This document shows, piece after piece, positions 26,174-36,000 of a DNA stretch of 64,000 nt (within the stretch, counting starts at the first letter, position 1; each line of letters starts with the position of its first letter). The stretch is from Crocinitomix sp044361315 (GTDB lineage Bacteria; Bacteroidota; Bacteroidia; Flavobacteriales_D; Crocinitomicaceae). Both the position numbers and the translations under genes were made by a program. Location of the stretch: positions 184,075 through 248,074 of the forward strand of contig JBIKJA010000003.1 in assembly GCA_044361315.1 (NCBI GenBank), given 5' to 3'. The notes beneath the pieces were generated by a model. That model was given only the letters and a program-made list of their open reading frames with translations. It made no database searches and was not told where the DNA came from.

Positions 26174-26191
26174 TACATTTACGCAAATGTA
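26174..26191. promoter_or_regulatory. Palindromic divergent promoter region between permease and namZ
   Basis: TACATTT at 26174-26180 and AAATGTA at 26185-26191 form a perfect 7-base inverted repeat with a 4-base spacer. On the minus strand TACATTTG (26184-26191) is a perfect -7 box, 10 bases before the permease ATG. On the plus strand TACATTTA (26174-26181) is a one-mismatch -7 box, 21 bases before the namZ ATG. Confidence 0.5.
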
Positions 26192-26202
26192 AGATTAAAA
26201 TA

Positions 26203-27477
26203 ATGATAAAGTTCAATTCAATTCTTTTCATCTTGATAATGATTAGCTGTGCTGCAAGTAATCAAAACGAAGCTAATCGGGCTCAATCCAATCCAGAAAT
26301 CATAAACGAACCCGAAGAAATCATCTCATCCAATTCCTTATTTTGTAATGCTGAAGTAAAGGTAGGGGCAGAACGAACAGAATTATACCTTGAGCAATTA
26401 AAAGGAGCACGTGTTGGAATTGTTGGCAACCAAACATCTACTATTAATGGAGTGCATTTGGTTGATTCATTAATTAGTTTAGGGATTAAGGTGGTTAAAG
26501 TATTTTCGCCCGAACATGGTTTTAGAGGTACTGCTGACGCTGGTGAAAAAGTCAACAATGAACTTGATGCCAAAACAGGCTTGCCCTTGGTTTCGTTGTA
26601 TGGAAAAAACAAAAAACCAACGGCCGAACAATTAGCGGACTTAGATATTTTAGTTTTTGACATCCAAGATGTAGGGGTTCGGTTTTACACTTATATATCG
26701 ACCTTGCATTATGTGATGGAGGCAGCAGCTGAATCAGGCAAGAGATTGATTGTCTTAGATCGTCCTAATCCAAATGGACATTATGTGGACGGCCCCGTTT
26801 TGAAAGATGGATTTACGTCTTTTATTGGCATGCACAAAATCCCAGTAATTCATGGAATGTCAATTGGTGAATTTGCAAAAATGTTAAATGGTGAAAAATG
26901 GCTAAAAAAAGAAATTCAAACAAACTTAGAAGTGATTCCTTGTTCGGGATGGGATCATACTAAATTTTATAATTTGCCCATTGCTCCTTCGCCAAATCTA
27001 CCAAACATGCGCGCCATTTATTTATACCCAAGTTTGTGTTTTTTCGAAGGTACAATTGTCAGTGTTGGGCGTGGAACAGAATTCCCTTTTCAAATCGCTG
27101 GACATCCCAAATTTATTGCTTCACACACAGAATTCGATACCATTTCGTTCACTCCTATGCCCTCACACGGGGCTAAAAATCCACTTTTGAATGGGCTTAA
27201 GTGTGTAGGTATTGATCTGCATGAACTGAGTTTAGAGGATTTACAAAATGAAAGAAAATTGAACCTGTCCTTCCTGTTTGAATTTTATAAAAACACGAAA
27301 ACAACAGAGCCTTTTTTCTTAGCAAATAATTTCCTTGATTTATTGTATGGCTCCGATTTCTTGCGAAAGGAAATATTAAAGGGCACCTCTTTATCAGATA
27401 TAGAAAATACGTGGAAAGAAGATTTGGAAAACTTTCAAATTATTCGTAAAAAATACCTGCTTTACCAAGATTTTTAA
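26203..27477 (+). CDS. namZ: Exo-beta-N-acetylmuramidase NamZ (DUF1343), lipoprotein
   Basis: A 424-residue hydrolase of the NamZ/DUF1343 family, which removes N-acetylmuramic acid from the non-reducing end of peptidoglycan fragments during cell-wall recycling. Signal sequence with lipobox-like MISC (Cys16). Family signatures: GIVGNQTS (about 73-80), FSPEHGFRG, SLYGKN, VFDIQDVGVRFYTYISTLHY, and DRPNPNGHYVDGPVL. It is divergent from the permease gene with only 29 bases between the two start codons, and convergent with the acyltransferase. Whether it is a periplasmic lipoprotein or secreted further is not visible. Confidence 0.93.
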   Translation: MIKFNSILFILIMISCAASNQNEANRAQSNPEIINEPEEIISSNSLFCNAEVKVGAERTELYLEQLKGARVGIVGNQTSTINGVHLVDSLISLGIKVVKVFSPEHGFRGTADAGEKVNNELDAKTGLPLVSLYGKNKKPTAEQLADLDILVFDIQDVGVRFYTYISTLHYVMEAAAESGKRLIVLDRPNPNGHYVDGPVLKDGFTSFIGMHKIPVIHGMSIGEFAKMLNGEKWLKKEIQTNLEVIPCSGWDHTKFYNLPIAPSPNLPNMRAIYLYPSLCFFEGTIVSVGRGTEFPFQIAGHPKFIASHTEFDTISFTPMPSHGAKNPLLNGLKCVGIDLHELSLEDLQNERKLNLSFLFEFYKNTKTTEPFFLANNFLDLLYGSDFLRKEILKGTSLSDIENTWKEDLENFQIIRKKYLLYQDF

Positions 27478-27508
27478 CCTCAGTTTAACTGATGTTTTTA
27501 GGCTTGAT

Positions 27509-28834
27509 TTACATTAATTTTTGCTCAATCAATTTGTCTACCAAGGTTTTTCGAATGGCTAACATTTTCGCCAATTCACTTGATTGTACTTTGCGATAAG
27601 CAAGGGCGTTTTTGAGATTTTTAACTTGGACATACGCAATTAAACCAGTGATGGATGGCACAATTAAATAATAAAGTAATGCCAATCCATAGCTTGGATA
27701 AATGAATTTATAAAAAAAGAAAATGAAAATCACGTTGTAAACTGCCGAAAGCGTAGCTCCCACCATTAATTTTACTCCACTCCAAAAAACATCTCGTTTA
27801 AAAGTACCTTCCACAAAACGTTTGACGATTAAATAAGGAATAAGTTGATGTATCAATCCAAGTAAAATAAATGGAATAATTAAAATAAATTTTAACCAAA
27901 TTACAAAGCTGTTTTTCGAATTTATTTTGCTGAAATCGTACACCCAGCTTTCGTTAATTTTCGCTTTTTTAAGTTTCGAAAAATAGTCTTCCATTCCTTG
28001 TTTTAATGAACTCCATTCGACAGCAGTTTCATCAAATTCTTGGTTGATTTTATTGGCAACTTGCTGAGAATAGCGAAATTTATCTTCTAAAGGAATAGAA
28101 GCATCATGATGAAAGTGATTCATGCCCTTGCGTGAAAGAATCAAAATATTTTCAACAAAAGGAGCTAAATCCTTGCGCTCGACATTTGTAATTTGTTCCT
28201 GCAAAGATTGTTGAATATCCCGAGTTAATTTGGTAATTGCAAGGTTCGGATTTTCATCGTAAAGTTCTTTGTAATCTTTTAAATGAATGATTTGACCGAA
28301 AGAAAGTAAAACGTCGGATCTCAAGTGTTTTGGGTGAGAATAATTAATCCCTAGTGCCTGAACTTTAATATCTGTTTCCCAATTTGATTCCACCATGGTG
28401 TCAAAACCAATACGAGCGGGTCCTTTTTTGATTGGTTTTAAACTTCGAATAAAAACATCGTCTGTATATCCTTCACCAAATAAAATCAACGATTTTTTGC
28501 GCAATAACACTTTTCGTAAATACCGAAAAGATTCTTTGTTTTTAAGATGAGAATCCGCACCATCCTCAGCCATTCTAAAAATAGGCACCATGTGCGAAGC
28601 CCAAGTAATTGGTCGAAGCCAGAATTTAAAAATATCGCCTCTAGTCACAAAATAAATTACAGGAATTTGGAAATTTCCAGCCACTAACGGATCGATAAAC
28701 GCACTTGGGTGATTAGAAACAAAGATTGTTTGTGCGTTAAATTTTTTTTGCGCATTTAAGGTTCGTGATTTTCTATAAAATAGCCCAAAAAAGTAAGGTA
28801 ATAAAAATCGAAGAAGTAAATATAGCGGTCTCAT
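27509..28834 (-). CDS. PlsC-like acyltransferase with C-terminal membrane domain
   Basis: A 441-residue protein. The N-terminal half is a glycerol-3-phosphate/lysophosphatidate acyltransferase domain: NHPSAFID with H42 and D48 (HX5D form, as in other Bacteroidetes members), VTRGDIFK, PIFRM and the LFGEGYTDD substrate block. The C-terminal half (about 310-415) has three or four hydrophobic helices. It probably acylates a lysophospholipid or related lipid at the inner membrane. Exact substrate unknown. A second, simpler PlsC homologue is at 48112. Confidence 0.85.
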   Translation of the reverse strand: MRPLYLLLRFLLPYFFGLFYRKSRTLNAQKKFNAQTIFVSNHPSAFIDPLVAGNFQIPVIYFVTRGDIFKFWLRPITWASHMVPIFRMAEDGADSHLKNKESFRYLRKVLLRKKSLILFGEGYTDDVFIRSLKPIKKGPARIGFDTMVESNWETDIKVQALGINYSHPKHLRSDVLLSFGQIIHLKDYKELYDENPNLAITKLTRDIQQSLQEQITNVERKDLAPFVENILILSRKGMNHFHHDASIPLEDKFRYSQQVANKINQEFDETAVEWSSLKQGMEDYFSKLKKAKINESWVYDFSKINSKNSFVIWLKFILIIPFILLGLIHQLIPYLIVKRFVEGTFKRDVFWSGVKLMVGATLSAVYNVIFIFFFYKFIYPSYGLALLYYLIVPSITGLIAYVQVKNLKNALAYRKVQSSELAKMLAIRKTLVDKLIEQKLM

Positions 28835-28901
28835 AGGTTGCCAAAAGTACTAATTTCTGTTAAAAAAAGTTAAGTACCGAATAATATCAAAGAAGTTCCG
28901 T

Positions 28902-28909
28902 TAAATTTG
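28902..28909 (+). promoter_or_regulatory. Putative -7 box of the two-component operon
   Basis: TAAATTTG, 23 bases before the TTG start at 28933. The -33 element is not evident. Confidence 0.45.
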
Positions 28910-28932
28910 AATCGAATCTATCATTTCTGCAC

Positions 28933-30540
28933 TTGAAAAGGAATCGCTTTAAAATATTGTTAGCCGTCATGTCAATTGCATTGGTTAGCTTGATTCTGCT
29001 TCAATATTTTTGGATTAGAAATGTCCATCAATTGACAGAAGATCGATTTAAAGAAGATGTGTCGAATTCCCTCGAAGAAACCGCGCGCGATCTCGAAAAA
29101 ATTGAAATGGCTCCCCTGCTTCAACAAGAGTTGTTTGAAAGTGGTTTACAAGGGAGTTATGCTGATTTTGTGAATCGTGAATTTGGGGATGTCATGCGGG
29201 TGGACGAATCGATTCAAATTAGGGATACCGTCATTTCAAAAAACGGTCAAAAATATCAGTTCTTAGTGGTGAGTGGAACAACTATTGATACAGCAACGGG
29301 CTTATTGGCAGAGCATCGAATTATTACAAAACGATTGGGCGATATTATTCCATCGGATGTTGAATCTTCTGTCTTGTCCTTCCGTGATTCGAATTCTTAC
29401 GCCATTCAATTAAATAATTCGTTCAACCGACAAATTATGAGAAAAGCACATTATTTGGACGAATTAATGGTTAAAATGTTTACTGGAAATTATTTTGACG
29501 ACATCGCTTTGCGTTTGGATGTGAGTGTCTTAGATTCACTATTGCGCTTTAATTTCTTGCGCAATGGATTGGATACAAATTACCGATTCAATGTCATTCA
29601 TAAAGGAGAAAAAATCCCAAATTTTGTTCGAGTTAGCGCCAATTTTGATCCTAACCTTAAAAGGTCTGAATTTAAAACACTTTTGTTTCCCAACGACATT
29701 GTGGAGGGCGAATATGATGTGGTGGTGACCTTTCCAAATAAAAGTTCTTATTTGTGGAAGGAAATGTCAGGAACGCTTACGGCTTCTGTTTTGTTGGTAC
29801 TTATCATTGTATTTGCCTTTTACCTTTCTATGTCTACCATCTACAATCAAAAGCAATTGTCAGAGATTAAAAATGACTTTATAAGCAACATGACCCACGA
29901 ATTAAAAACGCCCATTTCCACCATTTCCTTGGCATGTGAGGCAATTCGAGATCCTGACGTTGCCAGTGACGAAGTCACGTTGAATGGATTTGTTTCAATG
30001 ATTGATCAAGAAAATAAACGATTGGCTAAATTGGTAGAAAATGTACTTCAAACCGCATTACTTGAAAAGGGTAAAATGAGTTTGAAAATGTCGGAAGTCA
30101 GGCTTGATAATTTGGTACGAGAGATCGTTCATTCATTTCAAATTAGGTTTAAAGATAAAAACGGAATTATCCAAATTGACCATTTAGATGAGGTAACGAC
30201 TTCGTTGGATCGCATTCATTTTGGTAATGTTATCTATAATTTATTGGACAATGCACTTAAATATTGTGCCGTTGCTCCAGTGGTGAATATCAAGTTGGTG
30301 AAATCGCCCAATGGGTTTCAGTTATTTGTTAAAGACAATGGGATTGGGATTAAAAAGGACGAACAAAAAAGAATTTTTGAAAAATTGTACCGTGTTCCAA
30401 CAGGTGATATTCATAACGTGAAAGGATTCGGATTAGGTTTAAATTATGTCGATTCGATTGTGAAATTGCATGGAGGTGAAATTACTGTCGAAAGTGCCGC
30501 AAATAAGGGTTCAACCTTCAAAATAAAAATTGAAAAATGA
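28933..30540 (+). CDS. Sensor histidine kinase
   Basis: A 535-residue membrane kinase that autophosphorylates on H322 (FISNMTHELKTP). First helix about 8-27, a periplasmic sensor region about 30-275, second helix about 282-302, then HisKA (about 308-380) and HATPase_c with N-box LLDNALKY, G1 VKDNGIGI and G2 GFGLGLNYV. The start is TTG; no ATG lies before the first helix and a -7 box sits 23 bases upstream. The stop overlaps the next gene by 4 bases (ATGA), so kinase and regulator are translationally coupled. Its architecture is like RprX of Bacteroides; the stimulus is unknown. Confidence 0.92.
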   Translation: MKRNRFKILLAVMSIALVSLILLQYFWIRNVHQLTEDRFKEDVSNSLEETARDLEKIEMAPLLQQELFESGLQGSYADFVNREFGDVMRVDESIQIRDTVISKNGQKYQFLVVSGTTIDTATGLLAEHRIITKRLGDIIPSDVESSVLSFRDSNSYAIQLNNSFNRQIMRKAHYLDELMVKMFTGNYFDDIALRLDVSVLDSLLRFNFLRNGLDTNYRFNVIHKGEKIPNFVRVSANFDPNLKRSEFKTLLFPNDIVEGEYDVVVTFPNKSSYLWKEMSGTLTASVLLVLIIVFAFYLSMSTIYNQKQLSEIKNDFISNMTHELKTPISTISLACEAIRDPDVASDEVTLNGFVSMIDQENKRLAKLVENVLQTALLEKGKMSLKMSEVRLDNLVREIVHSFQIRFKDKNGIIQIDHLDEVTTSLDRIHFGNVIYNLLDNALKYCAVAPVVNIKLVKSPNGFQLFVKDNGIGIKKDEQKRIFEKLYRVPTGDIHNVKGFGLGLNYVDSIVKLHGGEITVESAANKGSTFKIKIEK

Positions 30541-31229
30541 GTGAAAACATAAAAATTCTACTTGCCGAGGATGATCAAAATTTAGGCATCATTTTAGCAA
30601 ATTATTTAAAGGTAAAATCGTTTGATGTAACGCTTGCTGTCAACGGTGAGATTGCCATGACGCGTTTCCAAGAGCAATTATTTGATTTTATTATTTTAGA
30701 TGTTATGATGCCTGTAAAAGATGGGTTTACCGTAGCGAAAGAAATACGACAAGTGGACAGCGAAATTCCTATTTTATTTTTGACGGCAAAGTCGATGAAT
30801 GAGGATAAGTTAACTGGATTTGATGTAGGGGCAGATGACTACATGACAAAACCATTCGCTATGGAAGAATTGTTGGCTCGAATCCAAGCAATTTTAAAAA
30901 GATCCTATAAGGAGGGTAAAAAAGACACCTTTTTCAAAATTGGAGATATTGAATTTGATTATTTGGCGCAAACAGTCAAATTGACTCGTGGAGAAAGTAA
31001 AAAATTGACAACCAAAGAAAATGAACTTTTCTACCTTTTGGTTAAAAATATGGATGGAATTTTAGATCGAAATTCAGCCTTGAAACAAATTTGGGGAGAC
31101 GATAATTATTTTAATGGTCGAAGCATGGACGTTTATATTACAAAACTAAGAAAATTCATCAACCAATCCAATCAGGTGGAAATCATTAACGTGCACAGTA
31201 AAGGATTTCGATTGCTAATAAAAAATTAA
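30537..31229 (+). CDS. OmpR/PhoB-family response regulator
   Basis: A 230-residue transcription factor. Receiver domain 1-120 with acidic pocket E11-D12-D13, phosphoacceptor D55 (IILDVMMP), Thr in FLTAK and Lys in DDYMTKPF. A winged-helix DNA-binding domain (about 135-228) has LTTKENELFYLLV, the recognition helix region RSMDVYITKLRKF and the terminal hairpin VHSKGFRLL. It is cognate to the kinase by the 4-base overlap. Similar to RprY by overall pattern. Regulon not evident. Confidence 0.93.
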   Translation: MSENIKILLAEDDQNLGIILANYLKVKSFDVTLAVNGEIAMTRFQEQLFDFIILDVMMPVKDGFTVAKEIRQVDSEIPILFLTAKSMNEDKLTGFDVGADDYMTKPFAMEELLARIQAILKRSYKEGKKDTFFKIGDIEFDYLAQTVKLTRGESKKLTTKENELFYLLVKNMDGILDRNSALKQIWGDDNYFNGRSMDVYITKLRKFINQSNQVEIINVHSKGFRLLIKN

Positions 31230-31243
31230 AAAAAGCGCTGGAT

Positions 31244-31266
31244 TAATTTTGATTGCGCTAATTTTG
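31244..31266 (+). promoter_or_regulatory. Two -7 boxes upstream of menD
   Basis: TAATTTTG occurs twice, at 31244-31251 and 31259-31266, in the 45 bases between the regulator stop and the menD ATG. They lie 23 and 8 bases from the ATG. Neither has a clear -33 TTG. Confidence 0.4.
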
Positions 31267-31274
31267 CCACTTAT

Positions 31275-32969
31275 ATGGAAACTACCAAAATAAGTCATGT
31301 TGCGCATTTAGTTGAACTTTGTGCCAATTATGGAATATCAAAGGTGGTGATATCTCCAGGCTCTCGAAATGCACCCTTAATAATTGCCTTTGAGGCTCAT
31401 CCACAAATGGAAATTTTTTTGGTGCACGACGAACGAAGCGCCGCATTTTTTGCTCTCGGATTGGCCGAAGAATTAAAGCAACCTGTAGCAATCACTTGTA
31501 CCTCCGGTAGTGCTGCAATTAATTATGCTTCAGCAATTTCAGAGGCCTATTACCGTCGAATTCCATTGCTAGTTCTCACCGCTGATCGGCCGTTTGAAAT
31601 GGTGGATCAAGGAGATGGACAAACGATCCGACAAAAAAACCTCTTCGCAAATTATATTAAGGCTGATTTTGAATTACCTAGTTTTCCATCGAAAGAAATG
31701 AGGTTAATTAGCGATCAAATTGTCAATCAAGCACTCAATTCACTTATTAACATCCCCCAAGGTCCTGTGCATATAAATATTGCACTGACAGAACCTTTGT
31801 ACGAAATTCAAGATTTAAAATCGTTGCCAATTGTGCAACGCGAAGCGCTAAAATCAGCTGATCTTTCTGATAGGCAAAAGAATATCATTGAAAAAGGGTG
31901 GAATAATTCATCCAAACGATTGGTTTTAATAGGTCAACTTGCTTACAATTCAATCGATCAAAATGTATTAAAAGGCTTGATAGATGATCCATCGGTGGCC
32001 ATTTTGGTTGAAAACACTTCAAATATTCAAGATTTCCAAAAAATCTGCCATTGCATTGATCGAACGTTAGAAACAATTCAACCAGATGAATTAGCGGATT
32101 TTATCCCCGACTTGTTAATCACCTTTGGGGGCGCTATCATCTCCAAAAAAATAAAATCGTTATTTAGAAAACATAAGCCAACTGAAAATTGGCGGGTTGG
32201 TCAATTTTTATTTGTCGAGGATACCTATCAAAGTCTTACCCATTCATTTGATGTTAGACCTGAAACCTTTCTGGATTATTTATTGTCGCTGAAAAATCTT
32301 CCAACCTCTAATTTTGGAGGGCGCTGGAAACAGAAGGATTTTATGGCAAATTCGATTCATGTCGCTTATCTACAATCCTTACCTTTTTCTGATTTTAAGG
32401 CGTATGAATTGATCTTAGATACCTTGCCCGAAGATTCGAATTTACACATGGCAAATAGCTCAGTGGTAAGATATTGTCAACTATTTGATCCAATTGCGTC
32501 TGTTCGGTATTACGCTAATCGCGGAGTTAGTGGTATTGATGGTTCAACCAGCAACGCATTAGGCGTGTCGCTTGCAAATAAAAATCGCTTAAATGTCTTA
32601 ATAACGGGCGATACTTCGTTTTTTTACGACTCTAATGCTTTGTGGAATAATTACTTACCCCCCAATTTGAGAATTATCTTAATTAACAATGGTGGAGGTG
32701 GAATTTTTAAAATATTAGAGGGTTCAAATCAATCCAAACAAATCGATTATTTTGTAGCTCCTTTTCAAGCTAAAGCGAAGTCCATTTGTGAAGCATTTAA
32801 CGTTAATTATTTGTGCGCCGCCAATGTAACCGATTTGGATGCAATTTTTGAGGAATTTTATACGCTAAAGGACGATTTGAGACCTTGTTTACTAGAAATT
32901 GACACCCGTTCGGTTGAAAATGAAAAATACCTCAAAACTTATTTCGATAAAATTCGGACTTTCTTTTAA
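31275..32969 (+). CDS. menD: 2-succinyl-5-enolpyruvyl-6-hydroxy-3-cyclohexene-1-carboxylate synthase MenD
   Basis: A 564-residue thiamine-diphosphate enzyme of menaquinone synthesis that joins isochorismate and 2-oxoglutarate. N-terminal block VVISPGSRNAPL and HDERSAAFFALGLAEE with the catalytic Glu are MenD hallmarks, as is CTSGSAAINYASAI. The C-terminal ThDP motif is GDTSFFYDSNALWN followed by LINNGGGGIFK. Length is normal. Other men genes are not adjacent. Menaquinone is the usual respiratory quinone in this phylum. Confidence 0.95.
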   Translation: METTKISHVAHLVELCANYGISKVVISPGSRNAPLIIAFEAHPQMEIFLVHDERSAAFFALGLAEELKQPVAITCTSGSAAINYASAISEAYYRRIPLLVLTADRPFEMVDQGDGQTIRQKNLFANYIKADFELPSFPSKEMRLISDQIVNQALNSLINIPQGPVHINIALTEPLYEIQDLKSLPIVQREALKSADLSDRQKNIIEKGWNNSSKRLVLIGQLAYNSIDQNVLKGLIDDPSVAILVENTSNIQDFQKICHCIDRTLETIQPDELADFIPDLLITFGGAIISKKIKSLFRKHKPTENWRVGQFLFVEDTYQSLTHSFDVRPETFLDYLLSLKNLPTSNFGGRWKQKDFMANSIHVAYLQSLPFSDFKAYELILDTLPEDSNLHMANSSVVRYCQLFDPIASVRYYANRGVSGIDGSTSNALGVSLANKNRLNVLITGDTSFFYDSNALWNNYLPPNLRIILINNGGGGIFKILEGSNQSKQIDYFVAPFQAKAKSICEAFNVNYLCAANVTDLDAIFEEFYTLKDDLRPCLLEIDTRSVENEKYLKTYFDKIRTFF

Positions 32970-32974
32970 CTTTG
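32967..32974 (+). promoter_or_regulatory. Putative -7 box overlapping the menD stop codon
   Basis: TAACTTTG starts on the TAA stop of menD and lies 81 bases before the ATG of the lectin protein at 33056. No -33 element seen, so this may be coincidence. Confidence 0.3.
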
Positions 32975-33055
32975 CTTTCATAAATGTAATCGATCTAAAA
33001 TAAGTTTTATTCGAATTGAAGCCAACCTTTGGAAATTAATTTCGTAATTCGTGTT

Positions 33056-36000
33056 ATGCGTGCATTATTAACTTTTGTCATTTTAAGTTTCACAAATGGG
33101 ATCGCTTTGTCCCAAATGGTGCGCACAGGAACTGCTACAGGTGCCTGTGATTGTTATACTTTAACCAATAATACCAATCAAGCTGGTTCAATCTGGAGTC
33201 CAACCACCATCAGTTTAAATAATCCTTTCGATTTTGAATTTGAAGTAAATCTTGGGGTCGATGATGCATTTGGAGCAGATGGAATGGTCTTTGCAATGAG
33301 GTCCGCAGGTACCGCTCCTGGAGCAATTGGAAATGGGATGGGGTATGGTGGAATTGTAAACTCTGTTGGGGTGGAAATTGACACTTGGAATAGTGCACCT
33401 GCCGTGCCAACGGATATAGCTTCCGATCACCTCGGAATGAGTTCCAACGGAGCAGTAAGTCACAACCTCATCGCTCCAGTAGTTATCCCAAATGTTGAAG
33501 ATGGTTTATATCACACCTTTCGAGCAGTTTGGAATCCAATTACCTTGCAGTTGCAGGTTTACCTGGATGGAACCTTGTATTTCACTTATACCGGAAATTT
33601 AGTTTTGCTTTATTTTGGAGGAAATCCAAATGTCCGTTTTGGATGGACTGGAGGAACTGGAGGTGTAGACAATCTGCAATCTGTTTGTATGTATCGAACC
33701 GCTGCTTTCTCTTCTGATCTGGTCACGGCATGCGTCGATCAATTGGTTACGTTTACCGATGCTTCCACTAGCGATTTAAATTACAACAGCATTGAACCAA
33801 GAACGTGGGCATGGAATTTTGGCGATGGCGGAACATCGGCATTGCAAAACCCAACACATGCCTACACAGCAACGGGTACTTATACAGTTACGTTAACGAT
33901 AACCGATATTTCTGGCTGTTCTTCAACAGTCACACATACGATAGAAATTATTGCAGGACTTTCTCTGACCATGTCGCACACCGATGTCACGTGCTTCGGG
34001 TTAGATGATGGAACGGGAACAGCTGTGCCCACAACTGGAACAGGGCCTTATACATATCTTTGGGATGATCCTTTAGCACAAGTCACTTCAACATCAACTG
34101 GATTATCTCCAGCGGTTTATGAAGTATTGGTAACAGATGATTTAGGATGTACAGGTCGTGGAACGGTTACGATTCTTGAACCACCTTTGTTGGTGATTAA
34201 TTCGGTGTTGACAACAGATGTTACTTGTGGATTAGTCAATGGAACAATTACCATAGACGCAGTTGGTGGCACTTCACCTATAGAGTATAGTATTGATGGT
34301 GGTGGGTCCTTTTCCCCGTCCAATGTGTTTATAGGGTTAGGTGCTACCACCTATACAATTATTGTTCGTGATGATAATGGCTGTTCGACCACAACTACAG
34401 CTACTATAAATTTAGCCTCGCCTCTCGTGATAGATGGTGTGGTAACTACCGATGTTTCGTGTGGCTTAATTGATGATGGAACCTTGACCATAACTGCCTC
34501 TGGTGGTGTTCCGCCTTTTGAATATAGCATCGATGGGGTAACCTACGTTGCTTCTAATTTCTTTGATTTTTTATCTCCAGGTGCTTATCCTGTCAGCGTT
34601 CGTGATGATGCTGGATGTGTAATAAGTTTGTTGGTCACAGTCAATTCATCATCTCTCGTTTCGATAGATGGAATAGCACGAATCGATGTTTCATGTAATG
34701 GGGGGGCGGATGGTGAGTTTTCGGTAACCGTTTCTGGTGGCACATCTCCCTATGAATATGGTTTGGACGGGATGGTTTTTGGACCTTCTCCAACAATTAC
34801 TGGATTAGTTGCAGGCCCTTATACGCTTCATGTTCGAGATGATGTCGGTTGCGAAGCAACAATGGCTGTTACGATTCTTGAACCTGACCCCGTTTTAATT
34901 GACGCCATTGTCCCTAACGATGTTACATGTCCTGGAATGATTGATGGTGAAATTACTATTACTGTTTCGGGTGGGACTCCTGTGTATGAATATAGTATTG
35001 ATGGTGGTGGTGTTTTTGCACCAACGTCAGTTTTTACTGGTCTTGCGCCTGGAATTTATCCTATTCAAGTTAGAGATGATAATGGATGTCTTCAAACGGG
35101 GACTACAACCATCAACGAACCAACCCCTTTAGTGATTGATTTTATTGATATTACTAATGTTACTTGTAATGGTTTAGCAGATGGTGGTGTGGAAGTAACA
35201 GCAAGTGGAGGAACAACGCCATACCAATATCGTGTTGATGGCGGAATTTATCAAGTTTCTCCAATCTTTACTGGCTTAAGCGGCGGAACAGTGACAGTTG
35301 AGGTAATGGATGATAATGGTTGTTTGATTTCTGAAGATGTATTTTTGGATGAAGCTGATCCAATTCTCTTGGTTATGGGACCTGACACAACGATTTGTAT
35401 TGGTGGTGAAGCGGTCTTATGCCCAACGGTTTCTGGAGGAACAGCACCTTATACGTATACATGGGATGGAGTAGTTGGACCTACCTGCTTGACCACTGCT
35501 TTGATAGGTATGTATACTCTCGAAGTTGAAGATTTTAATGGATGTATTTCCGATTTACTCAGTCAAGTGGTTTCTGAATATGCACCACTTACTGCCTTAG
35601 CGACTAGTTCCATGTCTATTTGCCCAGGTGATCCTGTTACGATTGCTGGTGAAGCTACTGGCGGCGGTCCTGGCGCATTTACCTACGAATGGACTAATAA
35701 TATTGATGCAACGGTTTTGGATGGGGCGGTTCAAACTGTTAATCCTACCACAACAACGGTTTATACATTAACGGTTGGGGCTGGCTGCGAAAGTACTTCA
35801 ACAACGACTGTTACGATAACGACTTATCCTGTTCCAGAAATTGTAATAATAGCCGATAAAACTGAAGGGTGTGAAGATTTAGAGGTGAAAATGGAAAGCC
35901 TAACCACTGCCGCCTTGGTAACATCCACTCGCTGGGAGTTGGGTGATGGAAGTGTCGCCACCGGCATCGACGTAACTCACACATATATGGATGCATTGTG

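Noticed and set aside
28933..28935. An upstream ATG start for the histidine kinase
   Set aside because: No in-frame ATG precedes the first membrane helix; the next ATG is inside it. TTG with a -7 box 23 bases upstream is the best choice.
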